64,000 nt of DNA from CAVSUR01 sp963846005 (GCA_963846005.1 CAWJUH010000001.1:1240001-1304000); one strand, 5' to 3'; positions 55,416 through 63,877 are shown, numbered from the stretch's first letter. Program-made: numbers and translations. The notes: a model not told the origin generated them from the letters alone.

Positions 55416-55561
55416 GACCACGAACCGGTGGCCTCATTTTCGCCCGGCGCAACGGCCCCATATTCGAGCGTCGCCGACATCTGCTTAGCACGCGTACCCG
55501 GGAGGCTAGTACACGCTCTGGCAGTTGCGTGACCGGGGACGCCAGGTCAAACGCTGATGTC

Positions 55562-55790
55562 ATGCGCTTCTTCCGCAGAGTACCGGGCCCACCGCCGCGC
55601 AGGCGCCGGGTGGGGACCAGCGAGCCTGATCCATGGGACCCGCCGCAGACGGAGTTTCCTGGCATCGTGCCGATCAATACCCTGCTGTTGATCGGTCCGA
55701 GCGGGCCGCGATCGCGATCACCGGCATGTCCGCCTACCCCAACGGATTCGAATTTCACGGCACCGCTCAGCGGAGCGCCGCCAGCGGGCG
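55562..55790 (+). pseudogene. Fragment of a conserved hypothetical protein
   Basis: ATG 55562 begins MRFFRRVPGPPPRRRR and continues WDPPQTEFPGIVPINTLLL; after a one-base shift near 55692 another frame continues DRSERAAIAITGMSAYPNGF and EFHGTAQ. This resembles the N-terminal part of a small actinobacterial protein of unknown function. It ends abruptly at about 55790 against the next fragment. Confidence 0.5.
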
Positions 55791-55796
55791 GTCAGG

Positions 55797-56125
55797 GCGC
55801 GTCGTTGCCCGGCAAGGCCCGCGGCCGGAAGAACGCGGAAGCGGCCGGACGCCAGAGCTGCCACACCGCAGCCAGGCCGGTCAGCCAGGTCAGCACGGCG
55901 AAGAAGAAGTCTGCGGCGCCGTGGATGCCGCCCAGCTGCAGGGTCGCCAGGCCGGCCAGCACCGTGGACAGGATGCGCGCCCAGTTCCTGCCCCGGCCGG
56001 CCGGACCGCCGGGCCAGGTAGCGGTGAATGTGCGGGGCGTGCCGGTCGAAGAGCACCGCGAACCGCTCCGGCTCCTGCCGTGAGCTCGCGATGACCGCAG
56101 CATCGTCCGCGGCGGCGGATCTCAT
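55797..56125 (-). pseudogene. ECF sigma factor N-terminus joined to a membrane-protein C-terminus
   Basis: ATG 56125 starts MRSAAADDAAVIASSRQEPE then RFAVLFDRHAPHIHRYLARR, the sigma-70 region 2 start of an ECF sigma factor. After about 40 residues a change of frame near 55990 leads into NWARILSTVLAGLATLQLGG and AADFFFAVLTWLTGLAAVWQ, two hydrophobic helices of an unrelated membrane protein. The rest of both genes is absent, so this is a junction of two remnants at the edge of the accessory block. Confidence 0.6.
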
Positions 56126-56329
56126 GCGCGGCCCTGATTCATGCCCGTGCCCCTCCGGTACCCGGGAGGTTACATCCGTTATCCGCAGCCGGCACCCGTT
56201 GAGTTCACGGTCCCCGGTGCCCGCTGACGCAGCGGGTGAATCGCAGGCGGCTCCCGCGCGGACAGATGACGGGCCGGAAGGCGGGTAGTCCCCTCTGGCC
56301 AGCGTGTGCCATCGAGCGAAGGGAACACC

Positions 56330-57352
56330 ATGCGCGGAGCTGTGCTCCATGCCCCGCGGGACGTCCGCGTCGAGCAGCGCGACGACCCGAAGATCACCAA
56401 CCCGAGCGACGCGATCATCCGGCTCGCTGCGACCTGCATCTGCGGATCCGACCTGTGGCCGTATCGCGGCATCGAGCCGGTGAACGAGCCGTCCCCGATC
56501 GGTCACGAGTACGCCGGGGTGGTAGAGGAGGTGGGCGCCGGCGTCACCGACATCGCGCCCGGCCAGTTCGTGATCGGCTCGTTCATCGCCTCGGACAACA
56601 CCTGCCCGATCTGCCTGGCCGGCTACCAGACCTCGTGCCTGCACCGCCAGCCCATCGGCGCGCTCGGCGCCCAGGCGGAGTATCTGCGCGTCCCGCTGGC
56701 CGACGGCACGCTGGTCGCCACGCCGGGCGCGCCGGACGACGACCTGGTCCCGAGCCTGCTCGCGGCCTCTGACGTGCTCGGCACCGGGTGGTTCGGGGCG
56801 GTGGCGGCCGCAGCCGGGCCCGGCAAGACCGTCGCGGTCGTCGGCGACGGGGCAGTGGGCCTGCTCGCCGTCCTCGCCGCGCGGCAGCTGGGCGCCGAGC
56901 GGATCATCGCCATGAGCCGCCACGATCCCCGCCAGAAGCTGGCCCGCGAGTTCGGCGCCACCGACATCGTCACCGAGCGCGGCGACGACGGCGTGGCGCG
57001 CATCAAGGACCTCACCGGCGGGCTCGGCGCGCACTCGGTCATCGAGGCCGTCGGCACCCAGGAGTCGATGATGCAGGCGATCCGCTCCGCCCGCCCCGGC
57101 GGCCACGTCGGCTTCGTCGGCGTCTCGCACGGCGTCGAGCTGCCCGGCCAGGAGCTGTTCCGCTCGCACGTGCACCTGCACGGCGGGCCTGCCCCGGTGC
57201 GCCGGTTCCTGCCCGAGCTGATCGGCCTGATCTGGGACCGGACGATCAACCCGGGCGTGGTCTTCGACCTGGAGCTGCCCCTCGACCAGGCCGCCGAGGG
57301 CTACCGGGCCATGGACGAGCGCCGCGCCATAAAAACCCTCCTGCACCCCTGA
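56330..57352 (+). CDS. Zinc-dependent alcohol dehydrogenase family protein
   Basis: A 340-residue MDR alcohol dehydrogenase. The catalytic zinc site CICGSDLWPYRG and GHEYAGVVEEVG, three of the usual structural-zinc-lobe cysteines (TCPICLAGYQTSC), and the Rossmann motif VAVVGDGAVGLLAVLAARQL are present. ATG 56330 has AAGGGA upstream. First clean gene after the accessory block. Substrate class is not determined; NAD(P)-linked oxidation of alcohols or reduction of aldehydes is expected. Confidence 0.93.
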   Translation: MRGAVLHAPRDVRVEQRDDPKITNPSDAIIRLAATCICGSDLWPYRGIEPVNEPSPIGHEYAGVVEEVGAGVTDIAPGQFVIGSFIASDNTCPICLAGYQTSCLHRQPIGALGAQAEYLRVPLADGTLVATPGAPDDDLVPSLLAASDVLGTGWFGAVAAAAGPGKTVAVVGDGAVGLLAVLAARQLGAERIIAMSRHDPRQKLAREFGATDIVTERGDDGVARIKDLTGGLGAHSVIEAVGTQESMMQAIRSARPGGHVGFVGVSHGVELPGQELFRSHVHLHGGPAPVRRFLPELIGLIWDRTINPGVVFDLELPLDQAAEGYRAMDERRAIKTLLHP

Positions 57353-57369
57353 CCCCCTGCGGGGTCTTT

Positions 57370-57422
57370 CATGATCTCGGTAACTTTTCAGGTCCAGCTG
57401 CGGAAAAGTTACCGAGATCATG
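57370..57422. terminator. Perfect 20-bp inverted repeat after the dehydrogenase gene
   Basis: CATGATCTCGGTAACTTTTC (57370-57389) and its exact inverse (57403-57422) with a 13-nt loop, 17 bp past the stop codon and before the next gene. A second small stem, CCCCTGCGGGG, lies just before it (57354-57365). A strong terminator is likely, but such a long perfect palindrome may also be a dispersed genomic repeat. Confidence 0.7.
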
Positions 57423-57481
57423 GGCTCCGGGCGGACGGGCCGGGGCGCCGGGCTGACCTGCGGGTGGCCTAGTCTCGGCGC

Positions 57482-58282
57482 ATGGCCGATTTCCTCCGCG
57501 CCGACCTGCGCGGCTCGGTGTTCGAGCGCGCTGACCTGCGCGGCGCGGAGTTCCGCGCGGCCGACCTGGGCGGCGCCCGGTTCCGCGGCGCCGACCTGAG
57601 CGGAGTGGTCATGCGCGGCGTCGAGCTGGCCAACGTCGACATCTACGGCGAGATCATGAACGTGACCGTCAACGGCGTCGACATCGGCCCGCTGGTCAGC
57701 GCCGAGCTGGACCGGCGCTATCCGGACCGGGCCAAGATGCGCCCGGACGACCCGGCCGGGTTCCGCGAGGCCTGGGACATCCTGGAGCGGCTGTGGGACC
57801 GCACCGTCGAGCGCGCCCGCCGCCTGCCGCCGGGACGGCTGCACGAATCCGCCGGCGGCGAATGGTCGTTCACCGAGACGCTGCGCCACCTGGTGTTCGC
57901 CACCGACGCGTGGGTCAGGCGGGTGATACTCGGCGACCCGGCGCCATGGGATCCGCTCGACCTGCCGTGGGACGAGATGGAGGACACGCCGGGGGTGCCC
58001 CGCGACCGCGCGGCCCGGCCGTCGCTCGACACGGTGCTCAGGCTGCGCCGCGACCGGATGGCCACCGTCCGCCAGGTCATCGGCGGCCTGACCGAGGCCG
58101 GCCTGGATTGCGGCACCGAGCCGGTCACCGGCCCGGGCTGGCCGCCGGCCCGCAGCTTCCCGGTCCGCGAGTGCCTGCTGATCGTCCTGAACGAGGAGTG
58201 GGAGCACCGCCTGTACGCCGAACGGGACCTGCAGGCCCTGGAGGCCGGCGGCGGGGCCGTCCCCGGCGCCACGACGAAGTGA
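57482..58282 (+). CDS. Pentapeptide-repeat and DinB-fold fusion protein
   Basis: A 266-residue protein. Residues 1-50 are pentapeptide repeats (ADLRGSVFERADLRGAEFRA-type A(D/N)LXX units), followed by a four-helix DinB-like domain (about 85-255) with RLHESAGGEWSFTETLRHLV, HLVFATDAWVRRVILG and LNEEWEHRLYAERDL, including histidines that could bind a metal as in mycothiol-dependent DinB enzymes. A thiol-transferase-type role is possible but unproven. It is followed 1 bp later by the AlkZ-like gene, so the two are co-transcribed. Confidence 0.88.
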   Translation: MADFLRADLRGSVFERADLRGAEFRAADLGGARFRGADLSGVVMRGVELANVDIYGEIMNVTVNGVDIGPLVSAELDRRYPDRAKMRPDDPAGFREAWDILERLWDRTVERARRLPPGRLHESAGGEWSFTETLRHLVFATDAWVRRVILGDPAPWDPLDLPWDEMEDTPGVPRDRAARPSLDTVLRLRRDRMATVRQVIGGLTEAGLDCGTEPVTGPGWPPARSFPVRECLLIVLNEEWEHRLYAERDLQALEAGGGAVPGATTK

Positions 58283-58283
58283 G

Positions 58284-59306
58284 ATGACCGCCGCCCGGCT
58301 CAGCCTGACCCGGGCGCAGATCCTGGCGTTCCGCCGCCGGGCCGGCTTCCTGGACCAGCGGCTGGCGGACGGGGAAGCCTCGCTCCGGCTCGCCGCCTGG
58401 GCCGGGCTGCAGGACAGCATGCCGCGGGCGGCGCTGCTGTCCCTGCACGCGCGGGTGACCGGGATCCACCCCGCCAGCTGGGCGGATCCCTCGCTGGTTC
58501 AGCTGTGGGGGCCGCGGTTCAGCGTGTTCGTCGCCGCCGGGCGCGATCTCGCCGTGTTCACGCTCGGGCTGCTGCCCGACGACGCCAAGGGCCGGCGCCG
58601 GGCCGAGGACCTGGCCGGGCGGCTGCGCGACCTGCTCGGCGGCAGTCCGATGCCCTACGCCGAGGCCGGGCGGGCGCTCGGCGTGCATCACAACATGCTC
58701 AGGTACGCCGCCGCGACCGGCACGGTGCTGATCCGCTGGGAGGGCGCGCGGCAACCGGTCATCTGGACCGTCCCGCCGCCGCGGGCCGATCCCGGCGAGG
58801 CCCGGCTCGAACTCGCGCGCCGGTACCTGCACGTCTACGGGCCCGCGACGCCGGCCGCCTTCGGCCGGTGGGCGGGGATCGGCGCCCGGTACGGCGCGGC
58901 GGCGTTCGAGGCGCTGCGCGCCGAGCTGGCCCCGGTGCTGACGCCCGGCGGCCAGGCGTGGATCCTGGCCGGGGACGAGGCCGCCTGCCGGGCGGACCCG
59001 GACCCTGCCGCTTTGGCCCGGCTGCTCCCGAGCGGTGACCCGTTCCTGCTGCTGCAAGGAGCCGACCGGGAGCTGGCCGTCCCGGCCGCCGCGGGCCGGG
59101 CCGCGCTCTGGCCGTCGCGCGTCTGGCCCGGCGGCCTGCTCGTCGGCGGGGACATCGCCGGGACCTGGCGGCGCGCGGACACGGTGCTGACGGTACAGCC
59201 GTGGCGGCGGCTGTCCCGCGCGGAACGCGACGCCGTCGCGGCCGAGGCGCAGTCCCTGCCGCTCCCCGGCAGCACCGCGCAGATCGGCTTGCGCTGGGCC
59301 GGCTGA
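58284..59306 (+). CDS. AlkZ-like winged-helix DNA-binding protein
   Basis: A 340-residue protein of the HTH_42 family, which includes the AlkZ/AlkX DNA glycosylases that unhook interstrand crosslinks or toxin adducts. Visible parts are RAQILAFRRRAGFLDQRLAD and AGLQDSMPRAALLSLHARV at the N-terminus, winged-helix modules (PMPYAEAGRALGVHHNMLRY, YLHVYGPATPAAFGRWAGI) and a C-terminal beta part with LLVGGDIAGTWRRADTVLTV. It lacks a clear QxQ motif, so glycosylase activity is uncertain. Coupled to the preceding gene. Confidence 0.82.
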   Translation: MTAARLSLTRAQILAFRRRAGFLDQRLADGEASLRLAAWAGLQDSMPRAALLSLHARVTGIHPASWADPSLVQLWGPRFSVFVAAGRDLAVFTLGLLPDDAKGRRRAEDLAGRLRDLLGGSPMPYAEAGRALGVHHNMLRYAAATGTVLIRWEGARQPVIWTVPPPRADPGEARLELARRYLHVYGPATPAAFGRWAGIGARYGAAAFEALRAELAPVLTPGGQAWILAGDEAACRADPDPAALARLLPSGDPFLLLQGADRELAVPAAAGRAALWPSRVWPGGLLVGGDIAGTWRRADTVLTVQPWRRLSRAERDAVAAEAQSLPLPGSTAQIGLRWAG

Positions 59307-59328
59307 GCCGCCCGCCGGCCCCGGGCCC

Positions 59329-59862
59329 TCAGGCGAGAAGGTCACCGGCGGGCTCGGGGTCGCCGACGGTGGTGGCCGAGGTGCCGCGGCGGACGAACTG
59401 CCGGCCGGACGGCCACAGGGCCGCGTACTGGTCTCCGCTGGCGTCGTCGTAGCGCACGAAGCTGACCTCGGCGATGTCGGCCTCGAACAGGTGGAACCGG
59501 CCCGGCTCCGGACTCCAGCCGAGGCTTTCCGCCACCGCCTGCGCATAGCGCCGCTGGACGCCCGGGTCGTCCTCCGGCCGGGCGGTGCCGCGGACCTTGA
59601 ACTCGCCCTCGCGGCCGTCCCGGTTCGTGACCACGCTGTGCACCAGCAGCCGCGGATCGCGCAGCAGGTCCCGGGCTTTCGTCGACTGCCACATCATGGA
59701 CAGCCACAAGGAGCCTTCCAGCACGAACGGCTCGACCGGGCTGAGCCGCGGCGTGCCGTCGCGGCGGATCGTCACCACCAGCACGACGCCCGGGTCAAGC
59801 AGCCGCTCCCGGCCGAGCCGGGCCAGCCGGGGCTGGGCCTGCTCGAAATCGGACCAGCGCAT
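59329..59862 (-). CDS. Pyridoxamine 5'-phosphate oxidase-fold protein
   Basis: A 177-residue split-barrel flavin/F420-binding-type protein: VVLVVTIRRDGTPRLSPVEP, LWLSMMWQSTKARDLLRDPR, LLVHSVVTNRDGREGEFKVR and FHLFEADIAEVSFVRYDDAS match the family. ATG 59862 is conserved. It faces the AlkZ-like gene tail-to-tail with a 22-bp gap. Members reduce or bind small molecules with FMN, F420 or haem; no precise role is evident. Confidence 0.88.
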   Translation of the reverse strand: MRWSDFEQAQPRLARLGRERLLDPGVVLVVTIRRDGTPRLSPVEPFVLEGSLWLSMMWQSTKARDLLRDPRLLVHSVVTNRDGREGEFKVRGTARPEDDPGVQRRYAQAVAESLGWSPEPGRFHLFEADIAEVSFVRYDDASGDQYAALWPSGRQFVRRGTSATTVGDPEPAGDLLA

Positions 59863-59948
59863 GTTCCCCTCCGCAGGTTCTCGGCATCGCCTGCCGGTCT
59901 AGCACCCCATGCCGACACTGGGCCGGCCGCCGGGGCGTAGATAGCCTC

Positions 59949-60464
59949 ATGGCCATGGAGCAGTTGCGCCTGCGGCCGATGACCGCGGCCGAATTCGGGT
60001 CCTACCGCGCCCGGCTCATCCCCGCCTATGCGGCCGACCATGTCCAGGCCGGCACCTGGGAGGCCGGCGAGGCGGAGATCATGGCCGCACGGCAGGTCGA
60101 CGAACTGCTGCCCGGGGCCACCCGCACGGCCGGGATGCTGCTGCTGATGGCCGAGAACGCGGCGGGCTCCGTGGGCCTGGTCTGGATCGCGCTGGACCGG
60201 GACCGGCACGGCGACGCCTGGATCTACGACATCGAGGTCAGCCCGGAGCATCGCGGCCAGGGACTCGGCCGGGCGCTGCTGCAGGCCGCCGAGCGGGAAG
60301 CCGGCCTGCGCGGCGCGACCTCCATCGGCCTGCACGTGTTCGGGGCGAACACGGTTGCCCGGCGGCTTTATGAGTCGGCGGGCTACCAGACCACCTCGCT
60401 GATCATGCGCAAGCCGCTGCCCCGCGGGATAATGGCCGGGGAGCCCCCGGCCCGAGCCGGGTGA
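59949..60464 (+). CDS. GNAT-family N-acetyltransferase
   Basis: A 171-residue acetyltransferase. The acetyl-CoA-binding motif A is IEVSPEHRGQGLGRALLQAA, followed by GLHVFGANTVARRLYESAGY, typical of RimI-like GNATs. GTG/ATG choices near 59949 all keep the domain. The acceptor (protein N-terminus or small amine) is unknown. Confidence 0.9.
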   Translation: MAMEQLRLRPMTAAEFGSYRARLIPAYAADHVQAGTWEAGEAEIMAARQVDELLPGATRTAGMLLLMAENAAGSVGLVWIALDRDRHGDAWIYDIEVSPEHRGQGLGRALLQAAEREAGLRGATSIGLHVFGANTVARRLYESAGYQTTSLIMRKPLPRGIMAGEPPARAG

Positions 60465-60500
60465 CGGAGGGGATGCGGCGTTACCCGCTCCGGCTCGCAG

Positions 60501-61904
60501 TCAGGGCGCCGCGACCCGCTCGGCGGCCGGCATCGGCCGGGCGCCAAGCTGGGTGGTGCGGGCGATCTCCTCCAGGCTGCGCCCGCTCGGCTCAGGCAGC
60601 ACCAGCGTGAGCGCGAAGCCGAGCGCGGAAACCCCGGCCGTCAGCAGCAGCGTGCCGCGCAGCCCGAGTGACGTCTGCAGCAGCGGGAACAGGAACACGC
60701 CGATGAACGCGCCGAGCTTGCCGATCCCCGCCGAGATCCCGTGCCCGGTGGTGCGCATGCTGACCGGGTACAGCTCGCTCGGCATGACGAACGTAGTCAT
60801 GTTCGGGCCGAACTCGGTGAAGAAGTAGCTCACCCCGTAGACGAGCAGGAACGGGACCACCGCGGTGGTCATGCCGGGAATCGCGGCAATGATCAGGAAG
60901 CAGACCGCCATCATCGCGAAGCCGCCGAGCTGGAGCTTGCGGTGGCCGATCCGGTCCAGCCGGGCGATGGCCAGGATGTAGCCAGGCACGGCGGCGACCA
61001 CGAAGATCGCCAGCTGCAGTGCGATCTTGGTCATGGTGGAGGCGTCCGGCGAGATCAGGCTGAGGATCTGCGGCGTGGAGATCGTGTTGCCGTAGTAGGC
61101 GTAGTCGAGCAGGAACCAGCAGCCCGCGGTGCCGGCCAGCATGACCAGCCACCGGCGGTTGGTCAGGAAGGCCCGCAGCCCGATCTGGTGGCGCGGGCCG
61201 ACGGGCACCGCCGCGCCGGCCAGCCCGCCGTCCACGCCGCTCGCCGGGCGCCCGGCCCCGTTCCGCATCTGAGACTGGAACCGGGGCGACTCCGGCATCC
61301 GGGTGCGCAAGTAGACGACCGCTCCGGCGGGCACGGCGCCGAGCGCGAGCAGGATCCGCCAGACCGTGTCGTCGCCGGCGCCGGAGCCGAGCAGGGCCAG
61401 CGCGACCAGCGGGCCGATGATGAGCCCGAGCGCCTGGGTCCCGAATACCATTCCGACCAGCCTGCCGCGGTCTTTCCGGTTTGCGTATTCGCTCACCATG
61501 ACCGCGCTGACCGGGTAGTCACCGCCGACGCCGAGGCCGAGGACGAAGCGGAAGGCGATCAGCATCCAGAACGACTGCGACACCGCCGCGCCGAGCGCGC
61601 CGACGATCATGATCGCGGCGACGAGCCAGTACACCCGCTTGCGGCCGGCCATGTCGGCGTAGCGGCCGAAGATGAACGCGCCGGCGAACGCCGCCGCCAG
61701 CATGGTGCTGTTGAGCAGGGCCAGCTGTCCCGAGCTGAGGTTCCAGTCCTTCGTGATGAGCGCGGACGCGATCCCGATGACGAACAGATCGTAGGCGTCG
61801 GTGAAGAAGCCCACCCCGGAGGCGACTACCGCACGCAGGTGGGTCCGGCTCAGCGCCGCTTCGTCGAGTTGTGCAGCCAGGTCAGAGGGCTGAATATCCG
61901 TCAC
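60501..61904 (-). CDS. MFS transporter of the phosphate:H+ symporter type
   Basis: A 467-residue, 12-helix major-facilitator protein. FFTDAYDLFVIGIASALITK resembles the first helix of PHS-family phosphate symporters, and GLGVGGDYPVSAVMVSEYAN is the conserved phosphate-symporter segment. GRYADMAGRKRVYWLVAAI is the loop 2-3 motif. A long charged loop around residue 215 separates halves. Uptake of phosphate or another anionic metabolite is likely. Confidence 0.88.
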   Translation of the reverse strand: MTDIQPSDLAAQLDEAALSRTHLRAVVASGVGFFTDAYDLFVIGIASALITKDWNLSSGQLALLNSTMLAAAFAGAFIFGRYADMAGRKRVYWLVAAIMIVGALGAAVSQSFWMLIAFRFVLGLGVGGDYPVSAVMVSEYANRKDRGRLVGMVFGTQALGLIIGPLVALALLGSGAGDDTVWRILLALGAVPAGAVVYLRTRMPESPRFQSQMRNGAGRPASGVDGGLAGAAVPVGPRHQIGLRAFLTNRRWLVMLAGTAGCWFLLDYAYYGNTISTPQILSLISPDASTMTKIALQLAIFVVAAVPGYILAIARLDRIGHRKLQLGGFAMMAVCFLIIAAIPGMTTAVVPFLLVYGVSYFFTEFGPNMTTFVMPSELYPVSMRTTGHGISAGIGKLGAFIGVFLFPLLQTSLGLRGTLLLTAGVSALGFALTLVLPEPSGRSLEEIARTTQLGARPMPAAERVAAP

Positions 61905-62098
61905 CGCATCTCCCGCAGTCCACGCGGCACGTACGGGGCGGCCGCCTCGTTACTGGCATCTGGCTGGAAGGTACCGGGGCGAGACGACGGAAAACCGACC
62001 TGAAGGTGAACGCAAAGTGAACGCAAGATGTTCGTCAAGCGAATCACCTGACCACGCCCGCGGTGCCGGGCGCAGCGGTGTGCCCGTAACATAATCCG

Positions 62099-62749
62099 GT
62101 GGCGGAGACCAGGAAGTGCGACCAGTGCGGCACAGCGTTCACGCCGCGCCGCGAGCACGCCCGGTTCTGCTCACCGCGCTGCCGGCTGGCCTGGAACCGC
62201 CAGCAGGCCGCCACTCCCCCGGCCGAGGCCGGCGCGCTCGGCTGGTCGATCACCGCGATGCGCCAGGCCACCGACCGGGTGCAGCGGGACCGCGCGCTGG
62301 ACCGGCGCAACGGCTTCGCGGTGATCAGCGAGGCCGTGTGGTGGGTCACCATGGTCGACGCCACCCTGGTGCGCTACCACCAGGACAGCTACCGCGCGGC
62401 GCTGGCCGGGCAGCCCGCGGACGAGCGCCAGGCCACCGAGGAGACCTTCGGCGGGCTGCGGTACGTGCGCAACCGGATGGGCTACGACGACGACCCGGCC
62501 GGGTTCATCCAGCCGGCCGCGGCGTACCCCGGCCAGGGCCCGGCCGGGGTACGCCGCTGGACCTGGAAGGCGGTGCCCGAGCCGTCGCTGGCCGCGCTAA
62601 CGCCGAGCGGGCAGGAATGGGAGCTGCGCCGCTACCGTGCCTACCAGGCCCGGCTGGCCGGCCAGCCGGCCGGGCAGACCTTCCGGCGCGCGGCTGCCTT
62701 CCTGAACCTGGTCTGCCAGCCGGGCAACCTCAGCCGCTCCCAGCCCTAG
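62099..62749 (+). CDS. Hypothetical protein with N-terminal CxxC zinc ribbon
   Basis: A 216-residue protein. The first 35 residues are a zinc ribbon (KCDQCGTAFTPRREHARFCSPRCRLAWNRQ, with two Cys pairs), followed by a helical domain (ISEAVWWVTMVDATLVRYHQ, EETFGGLRYVRNRMGYDDDP) common in actinobacteria but of unknown function. GTG 62099 is the only start covering the ribbon. The ribbon suggests nucleic-acid or protein binding. Confidence 0.82.
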   Translation: MAETRKCDQCGTAFTPRREHARFCSPRCRLAWNRQQAATPPAEAGALGWSITAMRQATDRVQRDRALDRRNGFAVISEAVWWVTMVDATLVRYHQDSYRAALAGQPADERQATEETFGGLRYVRNRMGYDDDPAGFIQPAAAYPGQGPAGVRRWTWKAVPEPSLAALTPSGQEWELRRYRAYQARLAGQPAGQTFRRAAAFLNLVCQPGNLSRSQP

Positions 62750-62809
62750 CCCCGGGATCCGGCGTAAACGGGTTGACGCCGCTGCCGCCAGCGGGCAGGC
62801 TCAGCGGCT

Positions 62810-63382
62810 GTGTCCTTCCCGGTATCCCTCGCCGACAAGCCCGTCCTGCACGGCGACCTGGTCACGCTGCGCCCGGTCCGGGCCGCCGATGCCGCCTGCC
62901 TGCTGGTTCCCGACCCCGAGGCAAGCCGGCTGACCGGCAGCCACGGCCGGGTGCCGACCGCGGCCCAGCTAGAGCAGTGGTACGCCAGCCGGGGTGAGCT
63001 CGACAACCGGCTGGACCTGGCCGTGATCGACCGGGCCAGCGGCGAGTTCGCGGGCGAGGTGGTGCTCAACAACCTCGAGCCCGTCAACCGGGCGTGCAAT
63101 TTCCGCATCCTGCTGACCGGGGAGCGCCACCGCGGCCGGGGCCTCGGCACCGAGGCGGCCCGGCTGATCCTGGCGCACTCGTTCGAGACCGCCGGGCTGC
63201 ACCGGGTGGAGCTGGCCGTGTACCGGTTCAACCCGCGGGCCCGCCGGGTCTACCAGAAGGTCGGCTTCGTCTACGAGGGCACGATGCGCGACGCGCTGTG
63301 GTGGGACGGGGAATGGATCGACGCGGACACCATGTCGATCCTGGCGCCGGAGTGGGCCGCGCACCGGGGTCACCCCGGCTGA
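62810..63382 (+). CDS. RimJ/RimL-type GNAT acetyltransferase
   Basis: A 190-residue GNAT of the RimL/RimJ subtype. VTLRPVRAADAACLLVPDPE at the start, GEVVLNNLEPVNRACNFRIL, the CoA motif ERHRGRGLGTEAARLILAHS, and RVELAVYRFNPRARRVYQKV then GFVYEGTMRDALWWDGEWID are typical. GTG 62810 is used. It probably acetylates ribosomal or small-molecule amines. Confidence 0.92.
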   Translation: MSFPVSLADKPVLHGDLVTLRPVRAADAACLLVPDPEASRLTGSHGRVPTAAQLEQWYASRGELDNRLDLAVIDRASGEFAGEVVLNNLEPVNRACNFRILLTGERHRGRGLGTEAARLILAHSFETAGLHRVELAVYRFNPRARRVYQKVGFVYEGTMRDALWWDGEWIDADTMSILAPEWAAHRGHPG

Positions 63383-63393
63383 CCCGCCGCCCG

Positions 63394-63513
63394 TCACCGC
63401 CCGCTGGCCAGCGTGTTTCTGGTGACTATGGCGAAGTCCGGTCCTGGCACCTGGATCAGCACGATTGCGAACGCCAGGAACGACCCGTAGGCCGCCCACG
63501 TCAGCTGCCCCAT
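63394..63513 (-). pseudogene. N-terminal stub of a LysE-family transporter
   Basis: From ATG 63513, 39 residues read MGQLTWAAYGSFLAFAIVLI then QVPGPDFAIVTRNTLASGR before TGA at 63394-63396. This is the first helix and PGPDF motif of LysE/RhtB exporters, which are normally about 200 residues. The rest is absent and the GNAT gene begins on the other side, so this is a truncated remnant. Confidence 0.75.
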
Positions 63514-63622
63514 CCCCCTTGCTATCAGGTGCGGCCCGGCGGCGCGGCCCGGAAAAGCGCGCGGATACAGTTCAGCGCGGGCAAGGACCTGAGCTGCCCG
63601 CGCTGAACGAGAGAGGTCCGGT

Positions 63623-63877
63623 TTAGCTGGCCCGCTGCTGGGCCGTCGCCGGTGCCGGCACGGCCGAGCCGTACCGCAGGCTGGAGGACCGGCCGGTCCG
63701 CGAGGTCCACCGCTCGGTGCACGTGCGCGTGTCCCGGCAGTACCAGCGGATGTCGCTGCAGGCGCTGCCGCCGTCCGCCACCAGCTGGTCGGTGGGCAGC
63801 CGGGTCCCGCACATCCAGCACGACTCGACGGCCGCCGAACTCGCCGGCGCGGCGAGCAGGTAGTCGTGTTCGACCAT
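63623..63877 (-). CDS. Small CxxC hypothetical protein
   Basis: An 84-residue protein with CWMCGTRLPTDQLVADGGSA and DIRWYCRDTRTCTERW, two Cys pairs that may bind zinc. It has no transmembrane segment. The C-terminus is Ser/Pro/Ala-rich and probably disordered. Small zinc-binding proteins of this shape are common in actinobacteria, without known function. ATG 63877 is the likely start. Confidence 0.6.
   Translation of the reverse strand: MVEHDYLLAAPASSAAVESCWMCGTRLPTDQLVADGGSACSDIRWYCRDTRTCTERWTSRTGRSSSLRYGSAVPAPATAQQRAS

Larger units (their letters stand above)
53335..55479 (+). mobile_element. IS21-family insertion sequence (copy 2), 2,145 bp
   Basis: Ends TGTCGGCG (53335) and its inverse CGCCGACA (to 55479). 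Inner repeated boxes GAAAATGAGGCCACC occur at both ends in inverted orientation. A 5-bp target duplication TCTGC flanks both sides (53330-53334 and 55480-55484). It carries istA then istB on the plus strand; both are frameshifted. Its ends differ from those of the element at 29347-31599. Confidence 0.88.

Noticed and set aside
45006..56125. A second tRNA-Gly att copy delimiting the right-hand element
   Set aside because: I found no repeat of the tRNA-Gly 3' end in this stretch, so no element boundary is claimed.
55718..58420. A 900-codon minus-strand frame opposite the dehydrogenase and DinB genes
   Set aside because: Shadow of plus-strand genes in GC-rich DNA; only its far end contains the ECF sigma N-terminus.
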